Positions 41,933-53,856 of a stretch of DNA of 64,000 nt are shown here, piece by piece; the stretch's first letter is position 1; every line of letters starts with the position of its first letter. Source of the DNA: Enoplosus armatus. Taxonomy: Eukaryota; Chordata; Actinopteri; Centrarchiformes; Enoplosidae. A program made the translations under genes and the position numbers. The notes beneath the pieces are model-generated. The model did no database searches, had not been told where the DNA came from, and saw nothing but the letters and a program-made list of their open reading frames with translations. The DNA lies in the NCBI RefSeq assembly GCF_043641665.1, contig NC_092188.1, forward strand, positions 13,785,704 through 13,849,703, written 5' to 3'.

Positions 41933-44900
41933 ATGGCAATAGAAATTTCTTTGATCAGTGTGGGAGCTGTGTTCCTAGTTGTGCTGCTGTTGATGGTACT
42001 GATTTGCACTTCTGGTCAGAGAGAGAAGAAGGAAGACCACAAGGGAAGTAAGTCTACAGGTGATTATCTATTTGTTGTCTTTATATGCTTGTACAATCAA
42101 GTACTTTAATTTCATGAAAATATATTAAATGAATATTAAATGATTAAAGAAAGGGAAGCACATGGACTGCTGGTACACCACTTAACTACTTGATCAAATG
42201 GATGTGTATGATTAGTATTCTTTCTCTATCTGTCTTACCTGTGTCTTTTTTAACTCCTTCATCCAGCAGTTGAATCTAGACTGCTGCAGTATCTCTATCA
42301 GTTCCTTCCCTGCTCCTCGCCTCCTTCCCTCCCAGGTCCTCCCAGCCTATTCCTCATAGGCAATATGAAGGAGCTGACTCACGATCATCTGCCAATTCAC
42401 CTGACCAACCTGGCACAGCGGTACGGAAACATCTACCGCCTTAAATGTGGAAACACAAGTAATCATGCACAATTTTATTATATCACATACATAAAACAAG
42501 CAAATCAACGTTTCTTTTGTAGATAGTTGGGTTCAAATTACCACAAAACTAAAACCCTGTTGTGTTTTTTCAGCCATGGTGGTACTTAATAGTAGTGAAC
42601 TCATAAGAGAAGCACTGGTGAAAAAATGGTCAGACTTTGCTGGGAGACCAGTTTCTTACACAGGTAGACAGCTCAAACTTCTTTTGCAATAATAGCATGC
42701 ATAATTATTGTATTAGTGTAAGTCCTTATGACCTCTCCCTCAGGTGATATTGTGTCTGGGGGAGGGTGCACCATCTCTCTGGGGGACTATAATGAGGAGT
42801 GGAGGGCACATCGTCGTCTCGTCCACAGTGCTTTGCACCGTTGCTGCCAGCAATCATTGCATGACGTGATCGAAAGACAAGCGTTGCATCTGAGAAAGGT
42901 ACAGAACAAATTATACACCAGTGGACAATGAAGTGCCTTATCTACAAAATATAATAGCCTGTAAAGTGATAGCAGAGATCCAGGCAACAAACCGAATGTT
43001 GAGGTATTTCCAAACATTGCTTGTTCACTTTTTTAGGTTTTGATGGACTATCAAGGCAGTGCTGTGGATCTCTCTGAGGATTTCACAGTGGCAGCCAGTA
43101 ATGTCATCACCACTTTGGCTTTTGGAAAAGAAGTGAGTATCTCTCCTCCCACAGCTCAGTTTGTACCTCTGAGTATCAGAGATGGATTGCAAAATGAAAT
43201 CAAATGTTTCATCAATGAACAGTTTTGCTCGTGGCAGACCACTTCTTCGTTGCCTGTTTATGTTGGGAACTGTTTTTGTTGCCCTTTGTAGAAGCTTGCA
43301 TTACATAAGTGCATTCATATCATTGGTAGGATGTCTTAAAACAGAAATCTCTGTGTTTTCCAGTATGATAAGAGTTCTTTGGAGCTGCAGCAGCTGCACA
43401 GCTGTCTCAATGAGATTGTCGCTCTGTGGGGATCCTCTTGGATTTCTGCTCTGGACTCCTTCCCTCTGCTCAGAGTCAGTGAATATTCACTATTCTGACA
43501 GTAGATCACAGGACAAACTAACAAATGTCTTCTGAATGGGATTTCACATTATGTCATTTGTTCTCTTAAAGAAATTACCCAATCCTGTGTTTTCCCGTCT
43601 CCTGAAAGAGGTGGCCAGGAGAGATGAAATTATAAGAAAACATCTCAACAATTACAAGGTTAGTAAAAACAAACAGCAAAGAATGAAAGGTTGAAAAATG
43701 TGTCACTGTTTTGAAACATATAATAGAGAGGTGTGGCTTAGTGATCAGATAAAAGAGACACGTTATCTACTGAAGCCTGTGTTTTTTTATTTTTATCAGC
43801 TGTTGCTTTGTTATCTGTGCAGTCACAAGACATAAAAAATGAGGATGCCATCACAGGATCCCTCCTCCAGGGCCTTGACAAACATCGCAACACAGAACAT
43901 GGAGTGGTAATTACGTAGTAACAGTGAACACCAGAGGAGATCTATTGGAAATGTTTTGGGAGCAGAGTATGGATGGGATTTGGAGTTGTTTGTACATTAT
44001 CCACCTCTTTATTTTAACAGATGATAAGAGGTTTTTCTTTAATGAATCATGTGAACATATGTCTCCAGCTCCTGACAGATATTCATGTTCACATGGCCAC
44101 TGTGGACCTTCTCATCGGGGGAACAGAGACCACTGCAGCCTGGCTGAACTGGACTGTGGCCTTCCTCCTGCACAGACCAGAGGCAGGGCACATCATTTTC
44201 CATCAAACACTATATTTACACACCCTGAAGTGTATTTCAGTGTCTCTCTCTCCTCTCTTACTTTAATCCTCAGCTGCAGACCAAGGTCTATGAGGAGTTG
44301 TGTGCAGTGCTTGAGGGACGATACCCTAAGTACAGTGACAGACACAGACTTCCTGTCCTGTGCTCTCTGATCCATGAGGTGCTCAGACTCAGGCCAGTTG
44401 CCCCGCTGGCGGTGCCACACAGAGCCATCAGAGACAGCAGGTCAGCTAAACAACAATATTAATTAAATCAAACATACTTACCATTGAGATAATCTGTCTA
44501 TAAGATCAGATATTGTTAAGCAGGCTTTGGTACAGGTTGGCACAATACCGACCAATTTGCAAATCTGGCACAGACCCGCTTTTGTCCAATATCTCAGTAA
44601 TAATGTTTAGTCCCTGGTCCAACACCAAGGCTGGCAGCATGATGAGTTGTGAAATGTTACACATTTGGAACTGCTTTGCTTGAAGTTCAGACATATAAAG
44701 CCATAAAGCTATGAAGCCAGAATAGCTTGAAAGAAAATGCTTTGAGAAAAGAATTTATGCAAAAAGCAATTATGCTAAAGCTGGAAAAGAAAACTAAGTA
44801 AACAGTTAGCATGAGACCCAGGCTGAACTGTTGCTCCCCATTATGAATTGTTGCAGAAAATGTAATCTGCAACAAAATACTATATAATGGTTATATACAG

Positions 44901-45186
44901 TGTAGTTGCTATATTGATATACTTGGGTCCAGTTGGGATCAAGTCTGTCAGTGAGCAGGTACACATACCTTACATTTATTTTGCATGATGGCAAATATAT
45001 AAACCCCACGTATGTTTAGTATTGCAGGTTACTTCATCCCCAAGAACACAGTCATCATTCCTAATCTTTTTGGAGCTCACCATGATCCTGCAGTGTGGAC
45101 TGACCCGTATAGCTTCAAACCAGGTACTGCTCTGACTGTGAGTGCATTCCTTTCACTTGGTTTAGCACATCTCAAATAAAGTAGCT

Positions 45187-45217
<31 letters not shown>

Positions 45218-45479
45218 TTCAGAGCGCTTTCTGGAAGGAGGAGGAGGCTCTACCCGTGCCCTGATCCCTTTCGGAGGGGGGGCTCGGCTCTGCCTGGGGG
45301 AGTCTGTTGCCAAAATGGAGCTCTTTCTGTTCACTGCCTACTTGCTGAGAGATTTCCAGTTCATCCCTCCTGAGAGCGAGGCCTCTCTGCCCGACCTGAG
45401 AGGAGTTGCTAGTGTTGTACTCAAGATCAAGTCATACACAGTTATAGCACGTCCAAGACCTGTGACCTGTAATCCCTGA
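41933..45479 (+). CDS. cyp21a2: steroid 21-hydroxylase (cytochrome P450 family 21)
   Basis: Microsomal P450 that 21-hydroxylates progesterone and 17-hydroxyprogesterone for corticosteroid synthesis in interrenal tissue. Exons: 41933-42047, 42267-42458, 42574-42663, 42744-42898, 43037-43132, 43364-43474, 43572-43658, 43823-43906, 44069-44182, 44274-44440, 45020-45123 and 45223-45479; 523 residues, phases agree. Visible: N-terminal membrane anchor (residues 5-25), proline-rich hinge [13 protein letters not shown]-helix GGTETT (327-332), ExxR (Glu383, Arg386) and heme loop [11 protein letters not shown] with Cys462. The C-terminal part matches vertebrate CYP21 closely ([20 protein letters not shown]). 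One intron (44183-44273) starts with GC. Exon 2 has a CAGCAG acceptor, so one residue may vary. Its position directly after tenascin fits the class III module. Confidence 0.95.
45189..45220. repeat. CT microsatellite at the last cyp21 intron acceptor
   Basis: A run of CT dinucleotides ends in TTTCAG and forms the polypyrimidine tract of the acceptor before exon 45223-45479. Confidence 0.85.
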
Positions 45480-46425
45480 ACTACAGATGCTGTGCTACTT
45501 ATCTAAACGTTGTGTAGTTGTGTGCAAATAAATGATTTTCAAAAACTTGTACATTTAAAAATAATGGCAGAACCTTCATGTGTATGTTTCTCATCAGTAC
45601 TTCTTTCCATTTGCCTGTAGTATTCGATGTCCCGATTAATATATATACTCGGCGATTTGTTTCATATCTTGTATAAAGGCAAAGCAAACTGCAGTGTTAG
45701 TGCTTGTGTTAATTTTAAAGTTGTATACATGAAAAGAAAATATGGAAAAACATGAAAATAATGAGCCTTAACATCACCAATGGAGGGGGGAAAACGATAA
45801 GAATGGTCAAGCATGAAACAGAAACTGAGGAGCCGTCAGATATAAAGGTTGAACAATTGAACACTGTTCAGGTGGAGCTGCATACAAATCAAAGTCTGGG
45901 GGTTGTACAGCTTGCTGTAAACCGAAACTGGTCAAATACCAGTAACTTTACAAGAAGTATATCCGTCACAGAGTCTGGCAGCACCATCCAGTGGACAAAC
46001 ACTGTACGTGCTACAGAAAGTGAAATAACTTCCTCCCCGTGGAAAATGTTCAGTAGACCTGCAGGTTATCACTTCTCATCACTGGATGAGAGGCACATCT
46101 TGTCAAAGTGTTTGCATCTAGCCATCTGATGACTGATAACAGTGATAACAGGTTTTAATAGAAGGTATTATTATTTGCATGTGATAGACAGGAAACATGT
46201 AACATAAACACACAAAGGAAAGTATTCATTCATATAGTGGCCACAGTTTTGTTTTAAATTGCAGGGTTAACATGAGAAGATGGACATGGGTTTCTCTCGT
46301 GGGCTGGTCTAAATATGAGCTGCCTCAATGTCATTTCCTGAAAAATGTGTTATTGAAAACTTCTGCTATCAGAGGATTTGGCAATAAGCAAGAAAATCTG
46401 CAAGAAGAGATCTTCTGAGAGAAGG
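45480..46425. other. intergenic region between cyp21 and Ig receptor
   Basis: Contains the cyp21 3' UTR and an isolated open frame at 45752-46129 (125 codons, Ser/Thr/Asn-rich) that has no recognisable domain. Confidence 0.5.
45527..45532 (+). terminator. cyp21a2: polyadenylation signal of cyp21
   Basis: AATAAA 48 bases after the stop codon; a very short 3' UTR. Confidence 0.7.
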
Positions 46426-48898
46426 ATGGCTTATTTTTCATTGTTAAGACTGTGTCTTCTTTCTCTTTCACATGCAGCCGCTGGACTTCAGTCATCTGGT
46501 AATTATGAAAACATAGAAAATGTTCTCTTGTTAATCTGTTGTATATATATTTTGGCATATGACTTAATTACTCTCTGAAATGACTTACAAGATATTGAGG
46601 TACTGAAAAAACCATTAAAGCCATTTTTACCATTAAAATGAATTAAACTGAGTGCTTACAGTACAATCAATTGTTTTAAATAACAAATTCAAGATAAACT
46701 TGAACAAAAATGTATGAATATGAAAATAATGCATGAATGTCAACTGTGGTTGTGAATATGTTGACTTCATGATATAGGGTCACCAACTTCCCATACCTTT
46801 AGTATACAGTTATGTCAGTGAACATTGCTCTGGCAAAGGTAAATTAGATTTTTGACAGACCTAACAAATGACTCGGAAAATGAAACTCTTTGTTGTCTTC
46901 TCCAACAGATCATTTGGTGATGTTTGCCTTACAAGGAGATGGTGTTACTTTGCCATGTGGCATACCTTCTATCAAATCCTGCTCCTCTATTAGCTGGAAC
47001 ATGGCTGGAGAGTTTGGATCAGTTACTGAGGTGGTGAAGGCTGGAAGGGTGACGGTTCCACACGTCCTCAGGCTCGGCCTGCTAAAGGACTGCTCTCTGG
47101 AGATTAATGACCTGGTACTCAATGATGCACGACTTTACACTTGTGACAGTGGAGCACTCAACTCAAGTGTTTCGGTTCAGATTCTTGAAGGTAAGTGAGT
47201 TGTCCTGGAACCTCAAACCATTCTTGAATGAATGACTATATCACAGTAGCCACATGATGGTTTTTTTTCTTTTCATTCACCAGTTGCTGAGAGATCAACT
47301 CCTGCAGGCGGCACAATAGAGCTTCAGTGTTTCCTCAATACATATAAAGGACATGTGCCTTGTGACAACAGAGGGCTACGTATCAAGTGGAGTGCAGAAG
47401 ATAATACACCATTAAGTGGAAATAGATTCTGCTTTGATAATCCCTCTGAATGCTTCTCTAAACTGATCATCAATAAAAAACTGACAGACCATCACAGAAA
47501 ATGGAAATGCCAGCTGACCCAGAACGACATGGTTAAAGCCACCATCAGTTATACAACAACAGTAAAAGGTACTAAACTCCACTTGTAAACTTCACGAAAA
47601 GTGAAAGATGTGGTTTAAGATGTACAAAGTGTAACCAGAGCTCCCTTTCCCCCAGATGGCATAGAGGAAGTGTTCGCTGCAGTGGGTGAGTCAGTGTCAC
47701 TCTCTTGTAGCATCATTTCCTCTCTTGGTGTTGGCAGCAGCATGGAGTGGACTGTGGGTGGAAGGACACTGACAGACAATGTCTCACTTTATAAAGGCCA
47801 AACTGAGGCATTTCAAGTGAATAAAGACTCATCACTGGTCATTAGCAGAGTGAGTGCTCTGCATGCCGGGGACTACCAGTGTTCAGAGTCCACTGGTCAG
47901 CAAAAGGTGTTTAACAAAATCAGGCTGCACACCCTCGATGGTGAGTGTAAAAACTCTGTGAGTGCCAAAATAGAGCATGGACTGTGCTACATTTACTTTA
48001 ATTTTAACAGTAAAACATTTCCTCTCATGTCTGCCTTTACAGTTACTTCGGAGTGCGGGCCAGGAGGAGATAATCTCACCTTGACTTGTGTGCTTACCTG
48101 CACTAAAGAATGTGAAAAAGACTTCAATTTAACTTGGTCTGGAAGAAGCCATAATAGCTGGCAGAGCGGTTTAATGACTGGCAGTAACACTCTCATAAAT
48201 AGGTTATTTCTCCCAGTTTTATCAATGACATCGGATGAATTAACCTGCTTTGTGCATAGAGAAGGTGAAGTGGTGGCATCAAAGAAGTGGCGCACTGTTA
48301 CCTGTAAGTATGCATCATGCAATTGCTGCCTTTTCTCCTGAATAAAACCCACATATAAGACAAAATGCACCTCTATTTCTGAGTAACAGAGTAAAAATGA
48401 TAATAATTTAATGCCTACAGCTCTGCAAACACCTGCATGGTTAGCCCTTCCTCTAGGGCTCCTGATATGTATAGCTGCTGGAGGGCTCTACATGTACATG
48501 AAGAGGAAGCACAACAAGGATGCAGGTACTGAATCTGGTTAAGGACCTATAGTGCCCACAGTACAGCTACTGTATAATAATGTTGAATGAGCCTTGATGA
48601 AAATGAAACCTGAATACCTGAATGACTGATGTTTTCCTTCCTTTCTGTTTGCAGGAAATGAACAGTCAGGTATTGGAATGGTAAGAGAAAAGACAATAAT
48701 TGTACAAAAAAAGTGTAAAAGATTTTTTATTGCCAAGCTGATACATCCTAATGTATTAACTCCACAACTTCACAGACTCATGTTTATGAGACCATTCAGG
48801 ATGCAAATAATGAGGAACTACACCAGCAAAGACAATCCAACAGAGAAGCTGTCACCTCCACTGACAGTTTCTATGATTTATTACAGGCTGTTAACTAG
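46426..48898 (+). CDS. immunoglobulin-superfamily type I membrane receptor, four Ig domains, ITIM-like tail
   Basis: Exons: 46426-46498, 46909-47190, 47284-47568, 47656-47940, 48043-48303, 48421-48525, 48655-48680 and 48776-48898; 479 residues, all phases agree. Signal peptide (MAYFSLLRLCLLSLSHAAAG); one Ig domain per exon for residues 25-118, 119-213, 214-308 and 309-395. The first shows Cys (VTLPCG) and DARLYTC, the third VSLSC and HAGDYQC. A transmembrane segment (WLALPLGLLICIAAGGLYMY, about 401-420) is followed by a basic stop-transfer MKRKH. The tail has VYETI and SFYDLL; the latter fits the ITIM pattern S/I/V/LxYxxL/I/V. I do not recognise an orthologue. G6F/LY6G6F-like class III IgSF proteins (tail VYENI in human) are one weak candidate. 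An immune or haemostatic inhibitory receptor role is inference. Confidence 0.8.
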
Positions 48899-49472
48899 AG
48901 CTAAAGAAACGTGTTTTTTGTCTCTCGATTTTAACCTTGATAAGTAATTTCAACCATCAATAGAGTAAAAATGTGTTTTCCAAAACCCGTTATTTGAAAG
49001 GGAATATGTTCTTGTAACAGACAGAAAAGTTGATCGGTGTTCCTTCATCATGATCACCCATCCTCCTACAGATTTTCATTCAAATTGGATTAAAGCTTTT
49101 ATTGAAAGATTACATTGTAAACATGTCTCCATTTCATTTCAAATAACAGTAGATTAGATATATCAATACACACAGGGTAATGAGGAAGAGTCTTTTCAAC
49201 AGTCTGATAAAAAAAAGGAGGGGGGGGGCATTTTCCATGTTGTTCAATATACAGTAAGTCACATTCACTCTTTCTTTTCAGTTTAGTAGATGTTACATAT
49301 TTTTATATGAAATGTAAGCAGGCAATCCAGATTAGACAGTATGGAAAATCTTCTTTTTCTTGAGCAGACTGAAAAGGACTAATAATGGACTGCAACAAAG
49401 GAGAGAGGATTGTTATTTGGCTATTTTAATATGATGAAAATATATAATAGTAACTAGGATTTTATAATAGTA
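48899..49472. other. shared 3' space of two convergent Ig receptor genes
   Basis: Both genes end here tail to tail. ATTAAA on the plus strand (49089-49094) and AATAAA on the minus strand (plus-strand TTTATT, 49098-49103) almost touch, so the two 3' UTRs may meet or overlap. A purine run with eight or more G lies near 49210-49230. Confidence 0.5.
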
Positions 49473-51159
49473 TTACCACTTACAAGTACACAATGTTTCA
49501 TCTGGTAATTGTTGGTATAGACTGTTGACCCGTTGGTTTGTACGATCTGTGAGATAAAGTTAAAAGGTTGTCAGTGTAAACCAAAGCAGGAGAGCATCAC
49601 AGTGGCTGGACTAAAGACGGTAGTGAAAGAGTAACACGGTGCTCACCCTCTGAAGACATAAGATTCACAATCTCATATCCACCAGCAGAGTCTATAACAG
49701 TACCTGGTTTACAACAGGAGAACATGAAGCTATGATAACACATCACTACACTGCACTGCTATCAAAATTCAAAACAGCTTTGAGACAGATCAAACCTGGC
49801 GGGTGGGTCGGCTGAGTGATTCTCTGGGTGTTAAGTCTGCGGTGAATGAGTAGCCCTATCAGTGCAGAAATTATGGCAATCCCAATGATGACTGAAGCCA
49901 CAACTGCAATAACTGTTCCACTGCTCCCCTCTGTCCTGGTTTCCCTGACAATCTCACTGGTTGTCAGTGCTGAGGAAGACAGCAAATCTGAGCAACTGCA
50001 GTACCACATTTAACAGGAGATTACTGATGCAATTTAATTAAGTAAAATGAATGTAAAATATAGAAAATAAACTTTTTTTCTTTTTGCAATACCTTGAACC
50101 GTTGCAGCCACAACATCATTTCCCACTTCTTAAAGGAAATAGGAAAGGTACGTAGGAGTTATGTAGATTGTCATTTGTTGTCATTGGTAAAATCAAATCG
50201 GTTTGTGTGATAGTTTCTTACCTTGGACCAGCAGATGGATGTCAAAGCAGCTCTGAGTTTGTCCAAGCGTGTACTTACATCTGTACCAGCCATTATCAGT
50301 GTGATTCACAGACTGGATGGCGAATGAGGTCCCATTCATTTCTACCCTTTTAGAGTTGACAGGTTGAGGGTTGCCTCCTTTCAGCATCGCCCAGGAGATA
50401 TCTTGGGGTCCTTGTTGTCCTGATGCTACTTCCACTGGGCAGTCCAGATTAACAGGTGTGCTGGGAGCTGCCTTCACTGCTTGAAGGGTTTTGCATTCTG
50501 AAAGAAGGGACATTTATGTGATGCATGATTTATTTGTAAAAGTGAATCGGGAGAATAAAATGTGTAGTCTTACCTTTTACTTTTAAAGATATGTTTTTGA
50601 CAAGAATACAGTCCCAGCCTCGCCAGATTTCACACCTATACTGTCCCTCATCAGATTTTTGTAATTTTGTCAGAAAAAGAGACATTTGTCCATTTCCATC
50701 AGCTTCCCATTTGACACGTTTGGCATCCTGGAACAAGGGTGTTTCAGGCCTGGCAAGGATAACCCTGGCATCTGTGACATTTATCCATCTGACTCTGTCG
50801 CAGTTCTCTGGATTAGAATCAAAACAAGGGAGACCCACATCTTCTTCTTGAGTAGCAGACACAGTCTCAATCTCTTAAAATGATAAAAAATAAAGGTTCA
50901 GTGTCAGAGTTGTAAGGCAGATAATTCAAGATTTCACAATAAATGGCATATGTTTAGTGTAGCATTTGTATGCCGCTTTCATGTTCAATCACAGGCAGAG
51001 CTTCTATACGGAATACTTCCTTTGTTCATAAAAAAGTAAACACATTCATGACATACATTGACTGAATCTGGTGAAGAAATTGACCTACCCACCTATGCAC
51101 TCTGATATGGCTGTTAACAGAACTAACAGCAGCAAACCCTGTGGATTAAAATGTGCCAT
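49473..51159 (-). CDS. immunoglobulin-superfamily type I membrane receptor, two Ig domains, ITIM-like tail
   Basis: Exons on the minus strand: 51093-51159, 50574-50873, 50222-50497, 50093-50128, 49796-49969, 49647-49703 and 49473-49546; 327 residues, all phases agree. Signal peptide MAHFNPQGLLLLVLLTAISEC; V-like Ig domain (about 23-122: VGLPCF, VRWINV, DEGQYRCEIW, with extra cysteines); second Ig domain (about 123-214: VNLDCP, DISWAML, DNGWYRCKY); short stalk; transmembrane segment VIAVVASVIIGIAIISALIG (about 245-267); basic HRR; tail with GYEIVNL and SLYQQL. SLYQQL fits the ITIM pattern. I cannot name the gene. The layout resembles an inhibitory or co-stimulatory leukocyte receptor, which is inference. 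It converges on the four-Ig receptor gene and lies upstream of and divergent from aif1. Confidence 0.8.
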
Positions 51160-51993
51160 TTTCTGTGCAATGCAGCCGAGTGGAGAGACAAAAGATTATT
51201 CTCTGCTTGACTTATGTTTTTGTCTCCACTTCTCTAAGTAGCATGGAAGTCTCAACATGAAACTACCTGCACATTTAAACATGAGTTCCTTTTTGTTCCC
51301 CTGATTATGTGGCCAACAGAGCCACCATGTGGCAAGAACAACACATTACATCAAATTGACAAAAGACCTCAAGTGCACATGTTGATGTCAAGTTATTTAT
51401 TTAGGTCATGTTTAAATGTAAGTGGAGGAAGTAAAAGAGGGGTGTGACTGGGACATCAGTCTCTGTGAAACTTTCCTGAATAATGAAAGTTTACAAAAAT
51501 GCGTATGTTTTTTTGATTTTATTTCAAACATGCCTCATAAGCAGATTATTTCTGCAGTGTGATGTGCATTTCTCTCTGTTTCAAAAGACAGTTCTCCTTG
51601 CTGCATCACTCTTCCTTCCTTATTTAGGATGTCAACTTATTTTTAAACTGGTAGAGATGTATCACTTTCTGTATCAGAGCTTATAAATGTGAATGAGCCC
51701 ATCCTCGGCCATTACACAGCAGATATCCTGTATGCAAACTTCTTTTATTGAGCAACACAACAGTGCTTTTCCCCACTGTGTCTAGTGAAATTCAGACTGT
51801 GTGTGAATGTTTTGATGTGCATCCTCCAGTTGACCTGTTTGCTGCAGCCTTAAATACCCACAGAGGAACCTCACTAATGCTAACTGAAACTTTGTAACTT
51901 CACTTCCTCTTGTGGCTCGATATACAGAAACGCCACCATAGCTTTTGACACTCTAAGTGTTGGTTTCACATGCTCTCAGCACTGTGCACAGAA
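51160..51993. other. divergent promoter interval between Ig receptor (-) and aif1 (+)
   Basis: About 0.8 kb with no coding exon seen. It must contain the start regions of both genes; no TATA box could be assigned with confidence. 'CACTTCCTCTTG' near 51900-51915 resembles a PU.1/ETS-type site, fitting myeloid expression of aif1, but this is a short-motif match only. Confidence 0.4.
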
Positions 51994-53142
51994 ATGGACA
52001 ACAGTGCTCAAGGTTAGGTTGCCTTTTTCTTCCTGCTATGTCTGTTTGTCATTTGACTATCTTTACATTGTCTCGTATCTTGTTTCACAGGAGGTAAAGC
52101 ATATGGTCTTTTCAAGTCTCAACAGGAAGAAAAACTGAACTCTATCAATGAGGTAAATTGATATCTTTAGGCAATGTCATCAGGTTACAGTAGAGATAGT
52201 TGGAATAACTTTTCTACACATAGGAGATGGGCATGAACATGACTCCTGTGTGATGCCAATAATAATATGTCTGATTTGTTGGTATCATTAAACTATCACT
52301 CCTCCAGGCTTTTCTCTCCGATGCCCAGTATGCAGAAGAGGAAGACCTTAGCTCAAAGCTTGAAATGTTTAAAAGTGAGTGTACAAGGACACTGTGAATG
52401 TATTTTGTTATTTAGTGCACAAACATTTTGGAATGAGATTATATTTGCTTGTATTACAGAGAAATACATGGAGTTTGATCTTAATGACAAAGGAGAAATA
52501 GGTAAAACTGCACTGATCTTACAGCTTTCAAATATTTGCTAGAAACTATTTTCACTTATTTGCTTTCTTTGAACTATTGATTTTATAGATATAATGGGGT
52601 TGAAACGAATGCTGGAAAAACTCAGACTGGCCAAGACTCACTTAGAGCTGAAAAAGATGATGTCAGAGGTGGTTGGAGGGACATCCAAAGACACTATCAG
52701 CTACAATGACTTCCTGAATATGATGCTGGGAAAAAGAAATGCAATTCTGAAACTGTGAGTAAACAATGGGTGATTCAAAGAATGGGTGGAGACTTAAAGT
52801 TGGGTCACAGGAGGATTAAGGTTAAAGGGAGATTAAGTCCCCAAATTATTAAAAAATATTAAGGTACTGGACTCTGTGCTACTAGTGATACTGATGGCCT
52901 TAAGCTGAAATCTAGTTTATAAAACTACTAGTTTGGCACCAAGAATCAACTTTGGCTCAGCACGTAAAGTACTTTAAGTACTTTAAAGAAGTGCCTAAGA
53001 TGTCTGATGATTTAGCATAAAATAGCAGCTGACATGCCATTTTCTTCATTAAAGGATCTTGATGTTTGAAGGCAAGGGAAAGGAGCAGGAGCCCAAGGAT
53101 GCTGGACCACCTCGCCGCAAAACCTTTTCAGACCTGCCCTGA
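51994..53142 (+). CDS. aif1: allograft inflammatory factor 1 (Iba1)
   Basis: Calcium-binding actin-bundling protein of macrophages and microglia, involved in membrane ruffling and phagocytosis. Exons: 51994-52012, 52091-52152, 52308-52374, 52460-52501, 52589-52754 and 53055-53142; 147 residues, the same length as human AIF1. Conserved blocks: [12 protein letters not shown] at the N-terminus, EF-hand region [19 protein letters not shown], a second degenerate EF-hand around [17 protein letters not shown], and a proline-containing tail ending [11 protein letters not shown]. Its place in a class III-type block agrees with mammals, where AIF1 lies near NCR3 and LST1. Confidence 0.96.
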
Positions 53143-53780
53143 AGGAGCTGTCCATCGCAACAGGGAATAACTGTCAATATGACTTTTGTCAGATTTAAAC
53201 ATCACCTAAATGCTTTAACATGCATGTCAATTGGGAAAAAAACATCAAACACATTCCAAAATGTGCAATTTGTGTGAAGTATTGGAGTCAACATAAAAAT
53301 GTTTGTACATTCTGTCTTGTGTGATTATGACCACAGGACAAATTTCCCACATTATGGGCAACCAAATGATTTGTAAGTCTATATGATGTTGCTTTAGCTG
53401 CTTGTTAAATACAAGACATAGCCTAATTATGTATGGACTCTACATGGGAGTAGCCATTATCTGTCAGACAAAATACCCCTATATTGCTATAAAAACATGG
53501 GAATATCACTCTTTCATATAAGGTGTAGGGCAACATTTTACAACACCTACGAAACGAAACAATCATGAATTCTATGTTACCAAAAATATGCATTATTTTG
53601 CACATATATTATTTTGCAGTTTTGCTGGAAATTCATTAAAAAGTAAAATGGAAAAGAAAATTGTGTTTTGTTCCTGTTCTTACACCAAACTCATTTTATA
53701 CACATTAACTTTCTCTGCGGAAGCTTACGAGAACATGCGTCATGAAGAACTTAATTTTGAAACGTCTGGTTGACCGGAAG
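53143..53780. other. aif1 3' UTR and csnk2b upstream region
   Basis: No coding exon seen. The open frames at 53423-53605 and 53588-53773 lack support. The right end leads into the csnk2b promoter. Confidence 0.5.
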
Positions 53781-53856
53781 AGGTATATGTCATTCAGGGA
53801 GCGAGGATAAACTAGCACAAGCTTGCAAGTTGATGTGTTAACTAATATAGAGAAGG
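53771..53856 (+). promoter_or_regulatory. csnk2b: csnk2b promoter/first non-coding exon with ETS site
   Basis: CCGGAAG (53774-53780) is a consensus ETS-family site, typical of TATA-less housekeeping promoters. A good donor GAAGG|GTGAGT lies at 53856/53857. The coding exon at 54263 begins after a TTTGTCAG acceptor four bases before the ATG, so a non-coding first exon ending at 53856 fits well. Confidence 0.55.

Noticed and set aside
45077..45334. Minus-strand frame with Arg/Glu repeats
   Set aside because: Reverse of the CT microsatellite and the cyp21 heme exon.
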